NCBI RefSeq assembly: GCF_034190915.1
Contig: NW_026947503.1
Coordinates: forward strand, 17,206,532 to 17,270,531
Direction of reading: 5' to 3'
Length of the DNA: 64,000 nucleotides
From: Cavia porcellus
Taxonomy: Eukaryota; Chordata; Mammalia; Rodentia; Caviidae
A program made the translations under genes and the position numbers. Under the pieces are notes generated by a model. That model searched no databases, had not been told where the DNA came from, and worked only from the letters and a program-made list of their open reading frames with translations. Each line of letters starts with the position of its first letter. Positions within the stretch are counted from its first letter, which is position 1. Below, piece after piece: positions 33,921 to 46,660 of this stretch.

Positions 33921-35194
33921 CTATATGGGCAAACTGAATGGCTAAAGAAATATGATGTATACGTATACGTGTAATTCATATATACATGAAAAAGAGTGTA
34001 TTTAAATAAATAAATATAAAAGACACTTTGCTATTTTTTCTCCAAAAATGTTCCTCTTTGCTTTGAACATGCTTATTGTACCATTCTTGTCACTTTCAGT
34101 TCTGGAAGTCCTTTATGCTGAGTATCTCTGTTGCTCTGTCATGTTTGCATTAATGTCCTGAACTAATTTAAAACATTTACCTTCCGCAATTGTTCTGTCT
34201 TTGAGGAAGAGAAAGAAGTCACACAGGGCCAGATTCCATAAAACGGTGTATAAAGAGGCCACAGACAGACACAGTTTTCATTAGTCTGCCTTTTCAATGA
34301 ATGGCACTCAGTATCAGCATTAACCCTATTTTTATCAAGACTTCTACCACAAAAAAGATTCCCAAAATTGCTTTAAAAATAATGTCAAAAATATGGGGTA
34401 AATGTGTTCAAAATGAGGGATAGTATTTTAAAGGGAAATAATGGCAATATGCCTTTTATTGTAATAGAATTAATAATTTAATGCAAAGTAGGATAGTTAG
34501 CAGGAGATTGGCAGAAAGAAGCAGGGCAGTGTATGTTGATCTAAGAGTGCAAAGCTTTATGAGAAATACATTCAAGTGATTTATTCCATAGCAGATGACT
34601 ATGGCCAAACGCCTATGTTGTACATTTTAAAATAACTGGGAGGAATTTCAAGGGTCTCAGCATAAAATACTGTAAAGCAGATGCTCTATACATACATTTT
34701 ACTTGATTTAATGATTCAACATTTTACACATTTATTAAGAGACAATCTAGTGATCCATAAATGTATATAGTTAAGGTTCATCAATACATAATATTGTGTT
34801 CATCAAACACGATATTAAAAAATATAGAATATCTCCTAAATAGCAGTAGATGGTATTAACCATAGTTGCTGTATGTCTAACTAATTCTTGTAACACTCTG
34901 ATGACAAAAGGTTTGACTAGGATGTCAGATCAAACCTGCCTGAAGTCTTAGCTCCTGTTGTTCTTGCCTAATTCTTTTCTTCTGGTGTTTTTCAGTATCT
35001 TCTCTTCTTACTCTATTTTTTTCCTTAGTAACTGGCTTCCCACTGTTAGAACAACTGTCTGGAGACTTAAGAACATCAGTAGTCTAAAAAAATCTCTGGG
35101 CCACAGCAAGTGACAGACAACAATGGTCTAATTCCACTTTGATAACGAGAGTTGTTCTATCCAACCGAGAAAATATGGTTTCCAAATAGTAAGG
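33921..35194. other. AT-rich, possible old L1 3' UTR remnants
   Basis: Includes a 12-bp palindrome GTATACGTATAC near 33,957. Sequence at 34,700-34,880 has some L1 3' UTR flavour but is not assignable. No gene seen. Confidence 0.35.
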
Positions 35195-35440
35195 TACCAC
35201 AGAGATAAATCTGACTTCATGTCCAAAGAACTCCAGTTTAAATACTAGCTGCAAAACATACATTGTATGTCTTTGGCAATAGTTTGAATCTTTTTGGACT
35301 TGGTTTTAGTCATCTGCAAAATATGTGCACTAATCCCAGTTCTATTGTGTTATTCTAAGAAAGTTACTACAGTATATGATGCTCCGGTAGTATAGGGGCT
35401 CAGTCAATGACAGCAGCAACCATCACTATTTTAAACGTCA
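35195..35440 (+). mobile_element. MIR SINE, nearly full length
   Basis: Follows the MIR order: AACTCCAGTTTAAATACTAGC, CTTTGGCAATAGTTTGAATC, TTGGTTTTAGTCATCTGC, AAAATATGTGCACTAATCCC, TGATGCTCCGGTAGTATAGG, GGGCTCAGTCAATGACAGCAG. Diverged throughout. Confidence 0.6.
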
Positions 35441-36226
35441 CTCTGCTTGTTCTCATCTTATTTTCTGTCCATCTTATTTCCTGTCTATCACTACAGTTTT
35501 CTGTAATAAATGGAAAAAGTTCAATGACAAATTGTCTAAATTTATTTGAAATAGCAAAAGATACTAAAAAGTTTTCCTAATCAGAAAGATCTTTACCCTT
35601 GCCAAGAAGGGCGAAGATTAAATTACTGTATAAAGAGAGCATTTCACTAACCTTAGCAGAGGTGAAGAAAACCTCACTGACCTGAAAAACTACCTTTTTT
35701 CTCTCTCTTCTGTAGGGAAACAGACACTGCTTAACTTCTAGTCTGCTGGAGACCATCAGACCTCAGTTTGCTCCCACAAAAACCTTCTGTCATTCTCTAC
35801 CTCCTCCCTTTTCCAGGCATCTCTTTGGGGTGGATAGGCCTTATAGGATCTTGCAAATTCTTTACATGACAATGGGCTGTATTATTTTACTTTCTCTTGT
35901 AGGAGAGATGCATAGTTTCAATGTAAAGAGAGAAGCTTAAATGCAAAGTAAACAATTTGTAAATTTTGCTCAATGTAAAAATATTTTCCTTTCTCACCTC
36001 TTCTTTCATAGGAATGCAAACTGCTTGTTTCTTTGCATTTCCGGTGTAATCTAAGTAAGACACTGAAGAACGAATCAATACAATTTAAGAATTTTGAATT
36101 TTGACATTGGCTTTTCTCTGTTTGTTGTTGTTATTGCAAATCAATATAAATGAGAATCCCAAAAACTGTTGAAAACCTAAGGCTTGAAACTTAAGTATAT
36201 CATGCAGCATTTCTCTTTTGCTGAGT
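35441..36226. other. No identifiable feature
   Basis: No exon or repeat recognised. Confidence 0.45.
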
Positions 36227-36257
<31 letters not shown>

Positions 36258-36259
36258 AA
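36227..36259 (+). repeat. (AAAAC)n microsatellite
   Basis: About six AAAAC units ending in an A run. Confidence 0.92.
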
Positions 36260-38013
36260 CACTTCGATTTTGTTAACTTGTGTAAACATAAATTTCATAC
36301 TTTAATAACCAAAAATAAAATTGCATGTTCAAGAGTCAATTTTGGAATAAAATATCTGTCTCCGTAGTTCACTATGATGGTAGTTGAACCATTCTCTCTA
36401 GCTTATTGTTGACCTTCACAAAGGGCAATTATTGTTATCTAAAAGATGATTAAACAATAACAGAGGAATAGAAATCATAATTATATAATTTTTTTCAGTA
36501 GTATCTGTTGCTTTGGTAAACGAACACTAAGAAAATATCAGTCTCTTCGAGGGCTACTTTGAGGAGGCTGAGGCAGGCCAAGACACTCTCTTTGGCTCAT
36601 GTCTTGGCTTTTCTTACCCTTTCCTTATAGGTGAAATAACTCTGGATCTCTTGGCATGTTTCATCACTTAATATGAGCCTGAAATGTATCCTCATCCACA
36701 TAAATTGAAATCCTTGACATAATAAAGTCTATGAAGTACTCAAATTTATTATTTAAGCTGGCTTCAACAATACAGGAAGGTTTTTTTCCTTATTACAAAA
36801 TCAAATTTCTCAAATGAAGAGAGATGGCAGTAACCATTGCTAAGTGTGGAGTGTCTTCTCTCTTGACATTTTTATCTGAAATATCCTTAGTGGACTGTCT
36901 GCTCCAAACTATCAGGAAATGTGCTAATATGGGAAAGATGGGATGATTTGAAATCCAGGAAATGTGGCAGGATAACCGTAGGTTATTACACAATGAAAAG
37001 TTTCATCATCTCACAAACTTTGGGGGATTTTAAAAAGAATTAGTGACTGCTTTCCAAGTAAAATAGTAGCAAAAATGTATTCAGAGCAACACCAGCCTAA
37101 TATATCTTCAAGATATAATGTTGATCAAAATGGTTATAGGTAAAGAAATCACATCCATGATGATGGATTAACAGGAGCAAGCATGATGTCAATCATCCAT
37201 GTCCTAGTTTTGCTCAGAATGTTACCACAGGCTCTTCATCAGACCCCAGGCCCAGCACACTGCATGCACTGGCAAATACCAACATCCTCATCACATGCTG
37301 TGAGGCTGTGAGCAATAGCTAACAATCTCACAATGGGTCGTACTCCTCCTTCGGTCAATCTTACTGTTGACTTGAAAAGGTGAAGAAAAAGAGTCTCCAA
37401 GGGGTTGAAGCATTTTCTGTCGACCTCATATTACTTCAGATGTATTTCTAGTGGAAAACAGAAGCACACATTTTAGTGGACTTGCAAATGATTTTAAAAT
37501 TCATGCTTGATGTTAAAGCCTGGGGAATATTCTTCTAAAAATCCTGTTTGCAGACGACCACAACCTGTGCAGTGCTTTGTGGTCAGTTTCCTGTAGTGTT
37601 CTTGTGTAGTGAACTAGTAAGCATGCACCTGCCACCAGAAACTCACTCCAAAGGAAAAACACTTGTCTGAGCGTATTGAAAACAAAGTCTTTGCAAATAG
37701 GAAGGCTCAGTGGCCCAAGGAAAGTGATTTTCTGTTACTTACAAATGAATTTCCACATCCTAAAAGGCAGAAACATCACACTGCACAGGGTGAACATTCT
37801 TACTACCTCCTGATGTTTTGTACAGAGTTTTGAAAATGCAGGTGTCTGCTACATGAATATATATTATACATTCCCATTTAACCTGATAACCGCATACTGG
37901 CAAATGCTGGTGCAGCCTACAAAAACCAGCATGGAGTGAAATCTAGTTTAAAAAAAAAAAAAAATCAGTGATGTGAAGAAAGAGAAGTATTATTCCGGAT
38001 AATTTGAGGAAAT
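36260..38013. other. No identifiable feature except A runs
   Basis: An A run of about 15 lies near 37,950-37,964. A B1-like GGAGGCTGAGGCAGG at 36,564 is too short to call. No gene seen. Confidence 0.45.
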
Positions 38014-38172
38014 CTTTTTTTTTTTTTTTTTTTTTCTTCTGCCAAGGTCTTGCTATGTAGCTCATCCTGGTCCTGCGGTCACTATGTAGACCAGGCTGGC
38101 CTTGAACTCACAGCACTCTTCCTGCCTCTGCCTCCTAAGTGCTGTGATTACAAGTGTGTGGCACCACACTTG
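38014..38172 (-). mobile_element. B1 SINE, antisense, with quasi-duplication
   Basis: T run of about 22, then TCTTGCTATGTAGCTCATCC and a second related block ACTATGTAGACCAGGCTGGCC (the duplicated unit), GAACTCACAGCACTCTTCC, CCTCTGCCTCCTAAGTGCTG and TGTGGCACCACACTTG. Full length, moderately diverged. Confidence 0.92.
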
Positions 38173-41100
38173 ACTTCCCCCATGATCTAGAGATAGCTTG
38201 TACTTCTAATCACGTAGTATGAGAATTCACAATTCCATCATTAGTGGAGGGCTTTTTAAAGGGTTCATGCACCATCACTTTCAGTCAGGTCCCCTACAGC
38301 CCTCTCCCCGCATTATCTGAGAGGAGTTAATACTCCTGTCTATATCTCCCAATTTGTTTCCAAAGTGGCCTCAACCAAACCATCAGTTTTAACTTTTTGC
38401 CCAGAAACAAACAAAAGCCCCATCATTTTCACATTTGATAGCAAGCCAAGAGACCAGAGGGTGACATGACCAGGCCAAATTATATTATTCTCTTCTCTCC
38501 ATGTGAAAAAGAAAACTGGGACTAAAACACTCACTTCCCAGGCAAAAACAAGCAATGAACTGCACATTCCCTTCAATGTCTGTTTGGATAATTTGCATAG
38601 AAAAATACTTTGGAATGCATCATCACCAATGATTGGCAGAAAATAAATATTTTCTTCTTGTACAGTTTTTAAAAATTAAAAGGTAGATTAAGAAATAATT
38701 TAAAAGTATTAGTGTACAGTTACTTCTCTTCAATTTGTGTAAATAATCAGTAACCAAAATGGAAACAAAGAAAGAAGCTCTTTTTGATGATACACAGTTA
38801 TGCAGAGTGCCTGTCATCTCTGCATAATCAGATGAATTTTTGTTTGTAAATTATAAATTATTCAAAAAGCTTCTTATTACAGTTATATGACTGTTTACTG
38901 TGGGAAGGGGGAGAACTCGCTTCATTTTCTGAAATACTCTCTAAAAGTAGAGACCGAAATAAAGCATTTGGCACGTTCAGAAGGAGTGTCTGTTCTAAGC
39001 TAAAAACAAAAGGAATATAAATGCCATAATTGAGCTACATTTTTGATGCTACACTCTAATTGCATGCAGGGATTCTGCGGCTGTTTCTTCATCTGAGACT
39101 GACTTTGGGCAGCAGACTCTGAGACAGTGTGCCCATCGACTTTGCCCTTGGAGGTAAGGTCGTTGTCCTCACTGAAGGTCACAATACAGATCTGACAGGA
39201 ACAAGCGCAGTGTCCAAAAGAAAACTGCCACTTTGAGAAGCAATCAAGCAGTTTCCACAGGGCTGATTGCCTCCAACTCCACCTCGAGGCATTTAGCAAA
39301 GTGGCAGCCAGGTCTTGATTAATCAGCAGAGGCACTAATGAACCAGCCTTGCCTGAGGTTTCCTGCGCTCTCTGATTCCTAACTGCCTCTTTAGTGAATG
39401 ACTGGAGACCTCAAATGAGCCTCATGCAGACAGCCCCATTTCTGCATGGGCCCAGACATCTGATGCCAGCAGAGAAAGTCGTGCTAAGTGGTGCATTCAT
39501 ATTGTTTTTGTTGATCAAAATGCATCGCATATAAATATTTAACTGGTAGAGTGAAATTCAGAGGGATTATATCAAGATGCAAGTTCAGGAAATGGCTTGG
39601 TAGATGACTGAGTCCCGTTGCAGGTCACTTTAAGGGTCAGAAATATTCTATGTGCAGATTTGAGCACATTCTGGGCACATAGCAGACTCCAGGGACATAA
39701 CAGTAAACACTGCGTTAGTGGATGGTAAATCAGCATTATGAATCTGATGAGGCAGAAGAAAAAGGAAATATGATATTGGGTTCCCAGATGAGCAGTGAAG
39801 TGCAAGTTATTCATTCGGAGTCATAATTCCAGGAAGCTCCTAAACCTGACTGCCACCTTGCTAAATGTCTCCTCGTGGAGTTGTAGGAAAGGACGAGAAG
39901 AGATGGAGACTAGGGAAGGGAGTCAGCTGCAAATTTTGTACTTCAATTAAATTGGGGCTGTGGGAAACCAAAGCTGAATCCCGCTGAGGAGCTCAGAGGA
40001 CAGTGAGGGAATTCATCTAAGAGTTACCTCTAAGGAACTATGTCAGGGAGTTAATCCCCCAGCTCGTTAGTTACTATTGTGAGTTGCTGGGATGAAGGTA
40101 GCAGATCCATCTTATAGTACACTGACCAGCCACCAGATGGGGAGGGCAAGTTGTCCCCTCAGTAAAGCCTAGACCAAGTGTCATATGTGCTGGCAGTTTG
40201 ATGATTCATGGGGATATGCCAGGAACTTGCAGTTCAAAACCAACTTATGCTTGGGCTTAAAAAACAGTTATCTTAAATGTCACCACCTTTTCAATTGAAA
40301 TTCATGTTTGTCTGTATGGCCCAAGTACTTTTTGAGTGGTAGCTAAGAATGAAACTCAAAAGCTTACTGAGTTTTAGAAACAAGTTGTTTCTAAATTATT
40401 AAAATGTCTTCATACACAACTCTTAAAATAGAGTCATATCTCTGATATGTCTTTCGTGGCTACCATAAGTTTTCTTTTTGTGGTCAAGTCTATATAATTA
40501 AATAGGTCTATATAGTTGGATAGGGAGCTCTTGGACTCTGCTTTGATTTGACAGAATCCAAACTCACCTATAAACGTCCATGCTGGAGCATCCTAGTCCA
40601 CTGACACTGCCATGTCTTGTCCATCTTGTGCAAATGCCTGGGAAACTTCACTGTGATAATGACCACTTCAGGTATCAGTAGAAAGTTCAACCCCAGAAAT
40701 TTGCTGCCAATGTGTCCTCGTGTTTAATAAATTGTGTCTTTTTATTCAAATACATTATTTAACTGAATCCTGTAAACGCTTCTTAGGAAACTATATCTTG
40801 TTGATTTTAAACTAGTCATCCATTTTAATTTTCCACTGCATAAAATTTTACGGTGTTGATAATGCTCATTGAGGGCCTGCTAGCTGCAGCCTGAACTGAA
40901 GCGCACAGTGACTATCCAGCCGATGTCAGTCATCAGAATCGAAGGAAATTACCATCAGCAGTGCCTCTTGCTTCACATTAATTATTGCCTTTGGAGTCAG
41001 AATAGGACTCCAGTGCTTTTCCCTTCCTGTTCTTAATTGTTGCTTAGAGATGCTGAGGGCAATTAAACAACACTTGCTTTTCAATCTAGAAAGGATCAGA

Positions 41101-44100
41101 ATTGGTGACAATTAAAATGCTAGAATCCCTTAAACAAATAGTTTCCTGTTTGGATTCCATCAGGATAAAGTACAAGTGTGAATCTATAAAGATCTTGGTG
41201 GTTGGTAGCCTAACTACCTAATTGACTATCTCCTTATGCCGCCAGGAAATAATTAAAACAAATAAAACGTGTAACATTTTTACCTCAAATTCACCTGCTT
41301 CCCAAACTTCTATAAGCCTTTCTTGAACAGCTGGAGAGAAAAAAACACTGAGATGTCAAAAGACTGACTTCCAGAATCAAACAAGTCAAAAATTTCCCGC
41401 TCCAAGAGGTAAAATGAGAAATAAAACCGTTATATGAACAATTCAGGCAGCCCTACACTGGCCTAAAGGGTCTATGTAGATAACTTGCGAAGTGTAATAG
41501 CTTTGTAATTTCCTTGCAATTATTTAGATAAAAGATGAATTTCTTCACAAACTATAGACCTCAAAGATTCTTTGTTTCATATCTGAAGAGCTGATGATGT
41601 ACATCTAGCCGTATATTCTGCAGCTCCCTCTTTGCTGCGCAATCCCGTCTACTTTATTCATGGAAAATATTTCTATAACATTTTCTCTTCCTAAATGTTG
41701 CTGTGGCTTCCTAGGGATGGCAAGCACAAGAATGGGGACCAGGAAAGTAATTTGTTTTAAGGTCAGAGATATAAAATATGGTTAGAGAATGAACATGCTC
41801 ATGTGAAGGAAAGCCATTTCTAGATGCAGACAGTCTAGGTTAGGCACTTTCCAACAGGTGGCGGTAGCCCCATAATGGAAGGAGGGCTTTTCTTTCCTTA
41901 GAAGCCTTCTGAGCTACTAATGAGTCACTTAATACTGACTCTACTGTTGCTTTAGGTTTATTAAAATGTTGTTTGCCAGCGGCTATGGCTGGTTTGTAGG
42001 TCTCAGTGCTACCAATGGTGTTCTTACGTAGGTTGAACAGTGCCTCCTGAAACAATTCATGCAAACCCAGAAACTGAAAAAATGTATTATTTGCAGAGGT
42101 GATTAATTAAAGATTGAAATGAGACAGACTGGGTTCAGTGAGCCCTCATTCTAATGACTGATGTCCTCTTAAACAGAGGAGAGGTTACACAAAAGGAAAA
42201 AGCCCCTGTGAAGGCGGAGGCGGAGACTGGCATGAAGAATTATAAACCAAGGTAAATAAGTGCCTCATTAAAAGAAGCAAGCAGAGATTCTGCCCTGGAA
42301 CTTTCAGAGGACGTCAAGGCTAGCCATCAGCTTGGTTTTCTCGCTTTCGGAACACTGACAGAATTTTGAAGCCTTAGAACAATGAGTTTACAATGATTCA
42401 GTTGTTGCCTCAGTGCCATCCCAAAAGAGCACATTATTTTACATAACCAAAAACCTACTCAAAGGGCAAAAGTAACCAAGAAAGCACATTCACAATAAAA
42501 ACTCATATGAAAACATAAGGTTCCATTGAGGCTAACATCATCAAGTTGTGAGTAACTTGAAGAGAATTTTCCTAATGATAGTGTACATGCTCTTCTGTAT
42601 TCCTAACATGGAAACTCAGCCCTCTGTCTACAGTTTGGTCCATATCTCCAGAAGAACTGCCTATGTTTCCATTCCCCATAGAGGAACTACGTAATGCAGA
42701 GGTGGGAGGATGCATATCACATCTACCAGGTAGACAGGCGTTCAAGGGAAGTACAGTAGTTCTCAACGTCCTCTGGTCTTCTAACACATCCCAAAGAAGT
42801 GTGTGCTGTGATCAGTGCTGTATAGAAGAGCTGAATGAGACAGACTGATGATATTTTATTGGATAATTTATTGGATAATAAGTTGAATAGAAACATTCTA
42901 CTTCTGATAGCTCCACATCGCGGAGTAAATGGAGCACGCTTCCTAATGTAGACACTGAAGTTTGTTCATCGCAGTATTTTCTCTTCCCAAATGTTGCTGT
43001 GGAGTCCAGGAAGGTGGTGCAACAAGAATGGGATCTCTCTCTGGGGAGCAGTTCTGAGCCTCTGAGACCCCAACCCCATGCTGCTCTGTCTCAAGTTCTG
43101 GTCACATCAAGACACTGCCAAACTCTACCATCTGGTCCTTCTCTCAGATCCATAGAAAGATATTTGCTTTTCTTCTTTATCCTCAGAAGATTAAAAAATA
43201 ATGTCAAAAGAGTTTTCCACAGACTCTACTGCCATTTGCCATTTTTACCAGACAGATTTTGAAAAGGTTAGGAAAGACTACAGATATTTTAAAAGATCTA
43301 AAATGGACAAATATTAACTTTTAAAATTCTTCTTCAGTGAGGGGCAAGCCATCATATTTACTATGGATTTTTCATATAAAATATAATCTGGTGATTTTTT
43401 TTTTCATTTTCTTGCTTTTGGGTGTTAACTGACCCCACTTCCGGTATGTTCTACTTTTCTAGAAGCAACTTCTGGGTTTTGTTGTTGGGAAAAATGGGCA
43501 GGGCTTTCACAGTTTTTGAAGGAATCAGCTAGGGCCCATAGAAAGCATAGTGGCTTAGAAACCTTGATGAATGCCAGTTCTCCCAGGGCACATCAATTCT
43601 AAGTGTGCCTTTATATGCATAGAGCAAATGGCAGCTTTAAGAAAACATCCTGAGCCATTTTCAGAGTTCCAGGATCTGCTGGCTATCTACATGTATTGTG
43701 TGCTTTATTTGTGCTCTTCCAACAATGAAGTTAACGTTTCTCTAACTATGCAGTGAGGAAGCATCTGTGTTACAAACGCCCCATTTATAGTCATTCAAAA
43801 CTGACTTACTCTCCCTTTCTTGTGTGCAGCACATGACACTGCCCTGGGGTGAATGCACAGATTATTTGCCTTCTCAAGAAACTTTGATAGCATAAAAGAA
43901 GAAAAGTACATACACAAAAAAGTATGACAGGATGGCAAAATGGATCATAAAGTAATCCTAGACTGGGACCACCCAAATATGTCTGATCTCTATTCATAAC
44001 TAGTATGTAGGTCTGCTTGGAATTGAGTTTCATATGGGGCTGAAAAGCATTTGGCAAAACAATTCAAATTTAAAGAAGAAAAATGTTGAAACATACTTAT

Positions 44101-44230
44101 TTGATCCAAGAACAAAGTGTAAGGATCAAGTAATTTTGAGCACAGTTCAAGTGAAATAATTCAGATTATAAACTAATTTTCTGTGAGTTTGTGCTCATTC
44201 TAGGCTTAGAAAGACTGTTACTAAAAAAAC
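38173..44230. other. Repeat-poor island; candidate conserved non-coding DNA
   Basis: About 6 kb in which I recognise no SINE, LINE or LTR, in contrast to its flanks. Part of it (39,010-39,540) is complex sequence with AATTGCATGCAG, TTGATTAATCAGCAG and other homeodomain/Oct-like words, suggestive of enhancer DNA. A 27-bp sequence occurs twice (41,680-41,706 and 42,976-43,002) with one mismatch. Frames up to 111 codons have no family motif and no consistent splice context. No gene is called. Confidence 0.4.
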
Positions 44231-44240
44231 AAGAAAGCTT

Positions 44241-44338
44241 GGGGCTGGGGATTTAGCTCAGCTGCATAAGCACCTGCTTTGCAAGTGCATGGTCGTGAGT
44301 TCGATCCCAGGTACTGATAAAAAAAAAAATAAAATAAG
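44241..44338 (+). mobile_element. ID SINE, fairly young
   Basis: GGGGCTGGGGATTTAGCTCA, CTGCATAAGCACCTGC, TTTGCAAGTGCATGGTCG (anticodon arm partly unpaired), B box GAGTTCGATCC, GGTACTGATAAAA tail. A likely target duplication AAGAAAGCTT (44,231-44,240) / AAGAAAACCT (44,339-44,348) matches 8 of 10. Confidence 0.93.
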
Positions 44339-44449
44339 AAGAAAACCTGAAGTGCTAAAGAGTTAATTGCACATTCAATTTATCAGCAGGCAGAGGTTAG
44401 AAGTTTAAAGTCATGATTGCCTTCAGAAAGAGTACTTTTCCAAGGTGGA

Positions 44450-44824
44450 TGTAATGGTTGATACATTGTGTCAAGTTGAGGAGTTTAGAAGTTTAAGTGA
44501 CTCAGCAGAGGGCCAGGGTCCTCATTTTGTAAACATGCTCATTCTGTGCCAGAGAAGGGCATGACGGTATGAGTGATATACCCATCCTAGGGGGGCTGGC
44601 CTGCTTACAATGTAAGGGAGGAAAAGAGACCTCTCACACCCTTTTTGTTCTTACTGCTTTGTTGTCTTCTGCAGCCTTGAATAATTGCCCCTTGCCGTGC
44701 CACTCTGCCATGAAGACAGCTGTTTACAGACTGAAACCTCCACAAACTGTGAGCTAAATAAATCTTTCCCCTCTAACTTTGGTGTTGGGTACTTTGTCTC
44801 AACAAGATAAAAGTAACCAAGACA
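44450..44824 (+). mobile_element. MaLR-type LTR, sense (left arm of an inverted pair)
   Basis: TGTAATGGTTGATACATTGTG start, TGCCATGAAGACAGCTG, GAAACCTCCACAAACTGTGAG, AGCTAAATAAATC (poly(A) signal), TACTTTGTCTCAACAAG, ending AAGTAACCAAGACA. Flanking pentamers GTGGA (44,445-44,449) and GTAGA (44,825-44,829) match 4 of 5, a worn target duplication. The open frames on both strands are shadows. Confidence 0.82.
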
Positions 44825-44863
44825 GTAGACAAGTTCAACAAACAAAGAAAATTGGAAGACATA

Positions 44864-45283
44864 TGCAGTCTTAGTTACTTTTCTCATTGCTGAGACAAAA
44901 TACAATACACCCTAAGTTAAAAAGGGAAAAGTTTTTTTAGTTCATGGTGTGTAGAGTTTTCAGTCTAAAATCTGTTGGCTGCAAGGCAGGGTGGCTAGAG
45001 GGACATCACAAAGGAGAACAGTTCATGGGAGGCACAAAACAGCAAAAGTAAACAAGGGGCAAGACAGGCCTCTTTCTGCCCCATATTGTGTATCCAGGCT
45101 ACTGGGATTACCAATCAGTAGATGACTTTATAATTAGCAATCTTTTATCCTAGAACCTTTACTCCTAGCCTTGCATACTAAATCACACACTACAGATTCT
45201 GTAGCCTCTGATAAAGGCCCACTTTTAACAGCATGAGGCTCTGGGAGAATATATAGACCCATGCCACAGAATTTGCCATTACA
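44864..45283 (-). mobile_element. MaLR-type LTR, antisense (right arm of an inverted pair)
   Basis: TGCAGTCTTAGTTACTTTTC, TGCTGAGACAAAATACAATAC, GTTTTCAGTCTAAAATCTG, GGCTGCAAGGCAGGGTGGC, and at the right end ATGCCACAGAATTTGCCATTACA (complement of the LTR start). Its 3' end faces the 3' end of the sense LTR 39 bp to the left. Confidence 0.8.
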
Positions 45284-46524
45284 GAAATGCTGTCAGGGGA
45301 CATTACATGTAAAAGCTTTGATGAAGGGCTGGCAAAATGCTTTGGTTAATTCCTGCATCCTTTGTGCCATTTTCAGAAACCTCAGTAGCAGCTCTCTATA
45401 AGGGTAAAGACAAGAAGGAAAGAAGTGGATACTACATGAATGTTCAGAGATTGTTTTAAAAAATGTACATTATACAGCCTTGTGAATGTTCAAAAAACAC
45501 AATAAATTTTCAAAGGGCTAGAGTGCTGAAATTGCAATAGTAATAGAATGATATGGCCAGTTTATTATAGATTTCTTTCTAGAAGAAAAAGGCAGGCTTT
45601 TCTCTCAATGAAGTAATGGTCCAACAAACAAGAATCTCAAAAGGAGAATGAAATAAGTATAGAACTGGAATGGAAAAAAAAATGTGAGTATGCTGGTGAT
45701 TTTCAGCCATAATAAATGTATAAGTATAAAAAGGAATTTGAGATGAAACTTGAAGAGTTCACATAGAGGAAGAACAAAAAGAGCTGTAGCCCAGGAACGG
45801 TATGGACAGATGCTTGGGAACTAGTGTTGAGAGGACACAGGTGAACAGAGGTCCGAAGGAAGGCAGGGACTGGTAGGTAGGGGAAGGGAAAGTCGGGTGG
45901 GCGAGGAATGATGCGCTGGATCATGAAAGATCTAAAATTGCACGCTAAGATTTTGCATCTTTATCCGCAGGTATTGGGACTCCATCATGTAAATGTAGTC
46001 TTCAAGATGGTAAATGATGACATTTGATTTATGTTTTAGAAAAAGGGAAAAAGAAAACTGAGATCATCCTCTGACACTGTCCACATGCTGGGCACTGGAA
46101 ACCGACTATGCTGTGTTATAGAGCCAAAAATAAAAAGGAAACAAGTTGATTTTGTCAATGTGAATGGAAAGAGAGATCAGGGTCTGAGAAGGAAGTGCTG
46201 CAGGGAAAGCAGAAGTTGATGTGACACCACTGCTGGAAGAGGTCACAAGCCAAGGAAACTGGGAAAGTACAGAACAGTTTGAGTTCAATCTCTAAAAGGA
46301 GTATCACTTAGCTGCTACCTAATTCTAACCACTGTGAAAAGCATATTGGAATTTTTACTTTCATTAAGTTACAGTAATAAGTGTGTGTGGTTTTAATCAC
46401 AAAGTTTGTGATGATTGGTTACATCAGCAGAAGGAAACTAATACAAGTAGCAAGCAAATTTCATTCAGGACTGTATGAGGTGCAGTACATAAGTCCTCCT
46501 TTTGTCCTCCATAAATTTGAACTG
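45284..46524. other. No identifiable feature
   Basis: No repeat or exon supported. A GC-richer patch at 45,830-45,910 is purine-rich but has no promoter motifs. Confidence 0.45.
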
Positions 46525-46660
46525 TAAAAGAGACATCATAATCTCCATTCCACAGAATAGGAAATTGAGGCTCAGGTTTATTAAGTAACTACTAATAGTA
46601 GAGGCTCTCCTGATGTAACTTCGTCTTGGGCGTCGCTGTCTGTATGCTCTACCATGATAA
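46525..46660 (+). mobile_element. MIR SINE fragment
   Basis: CATCATAATCTCCATTCCAC, AGAATAGGAAATTGAGGCTC and GGTTTATTAAGTAACT match the MIR 'attatccccattttacagatgaggaaactgaggc' block and the segment after it. Confidence 0.6.

Noticed and set aside
36548..36600. B1-like GGAGGCTGAGGCAGG
   Set aside because: Only about 15 bp match with no B1 sequence on either side.
39000..39335. 111-codon antisense frame
   Set aside because: Peptide has no family similarity that I recognise; the region looks like non-coding regulatory DNA.
45830..45910. GC-rich, purine-rich patch as a promoter
   Set aside because: No TATA, initiator, GC-box cluster or neighbouring exon.
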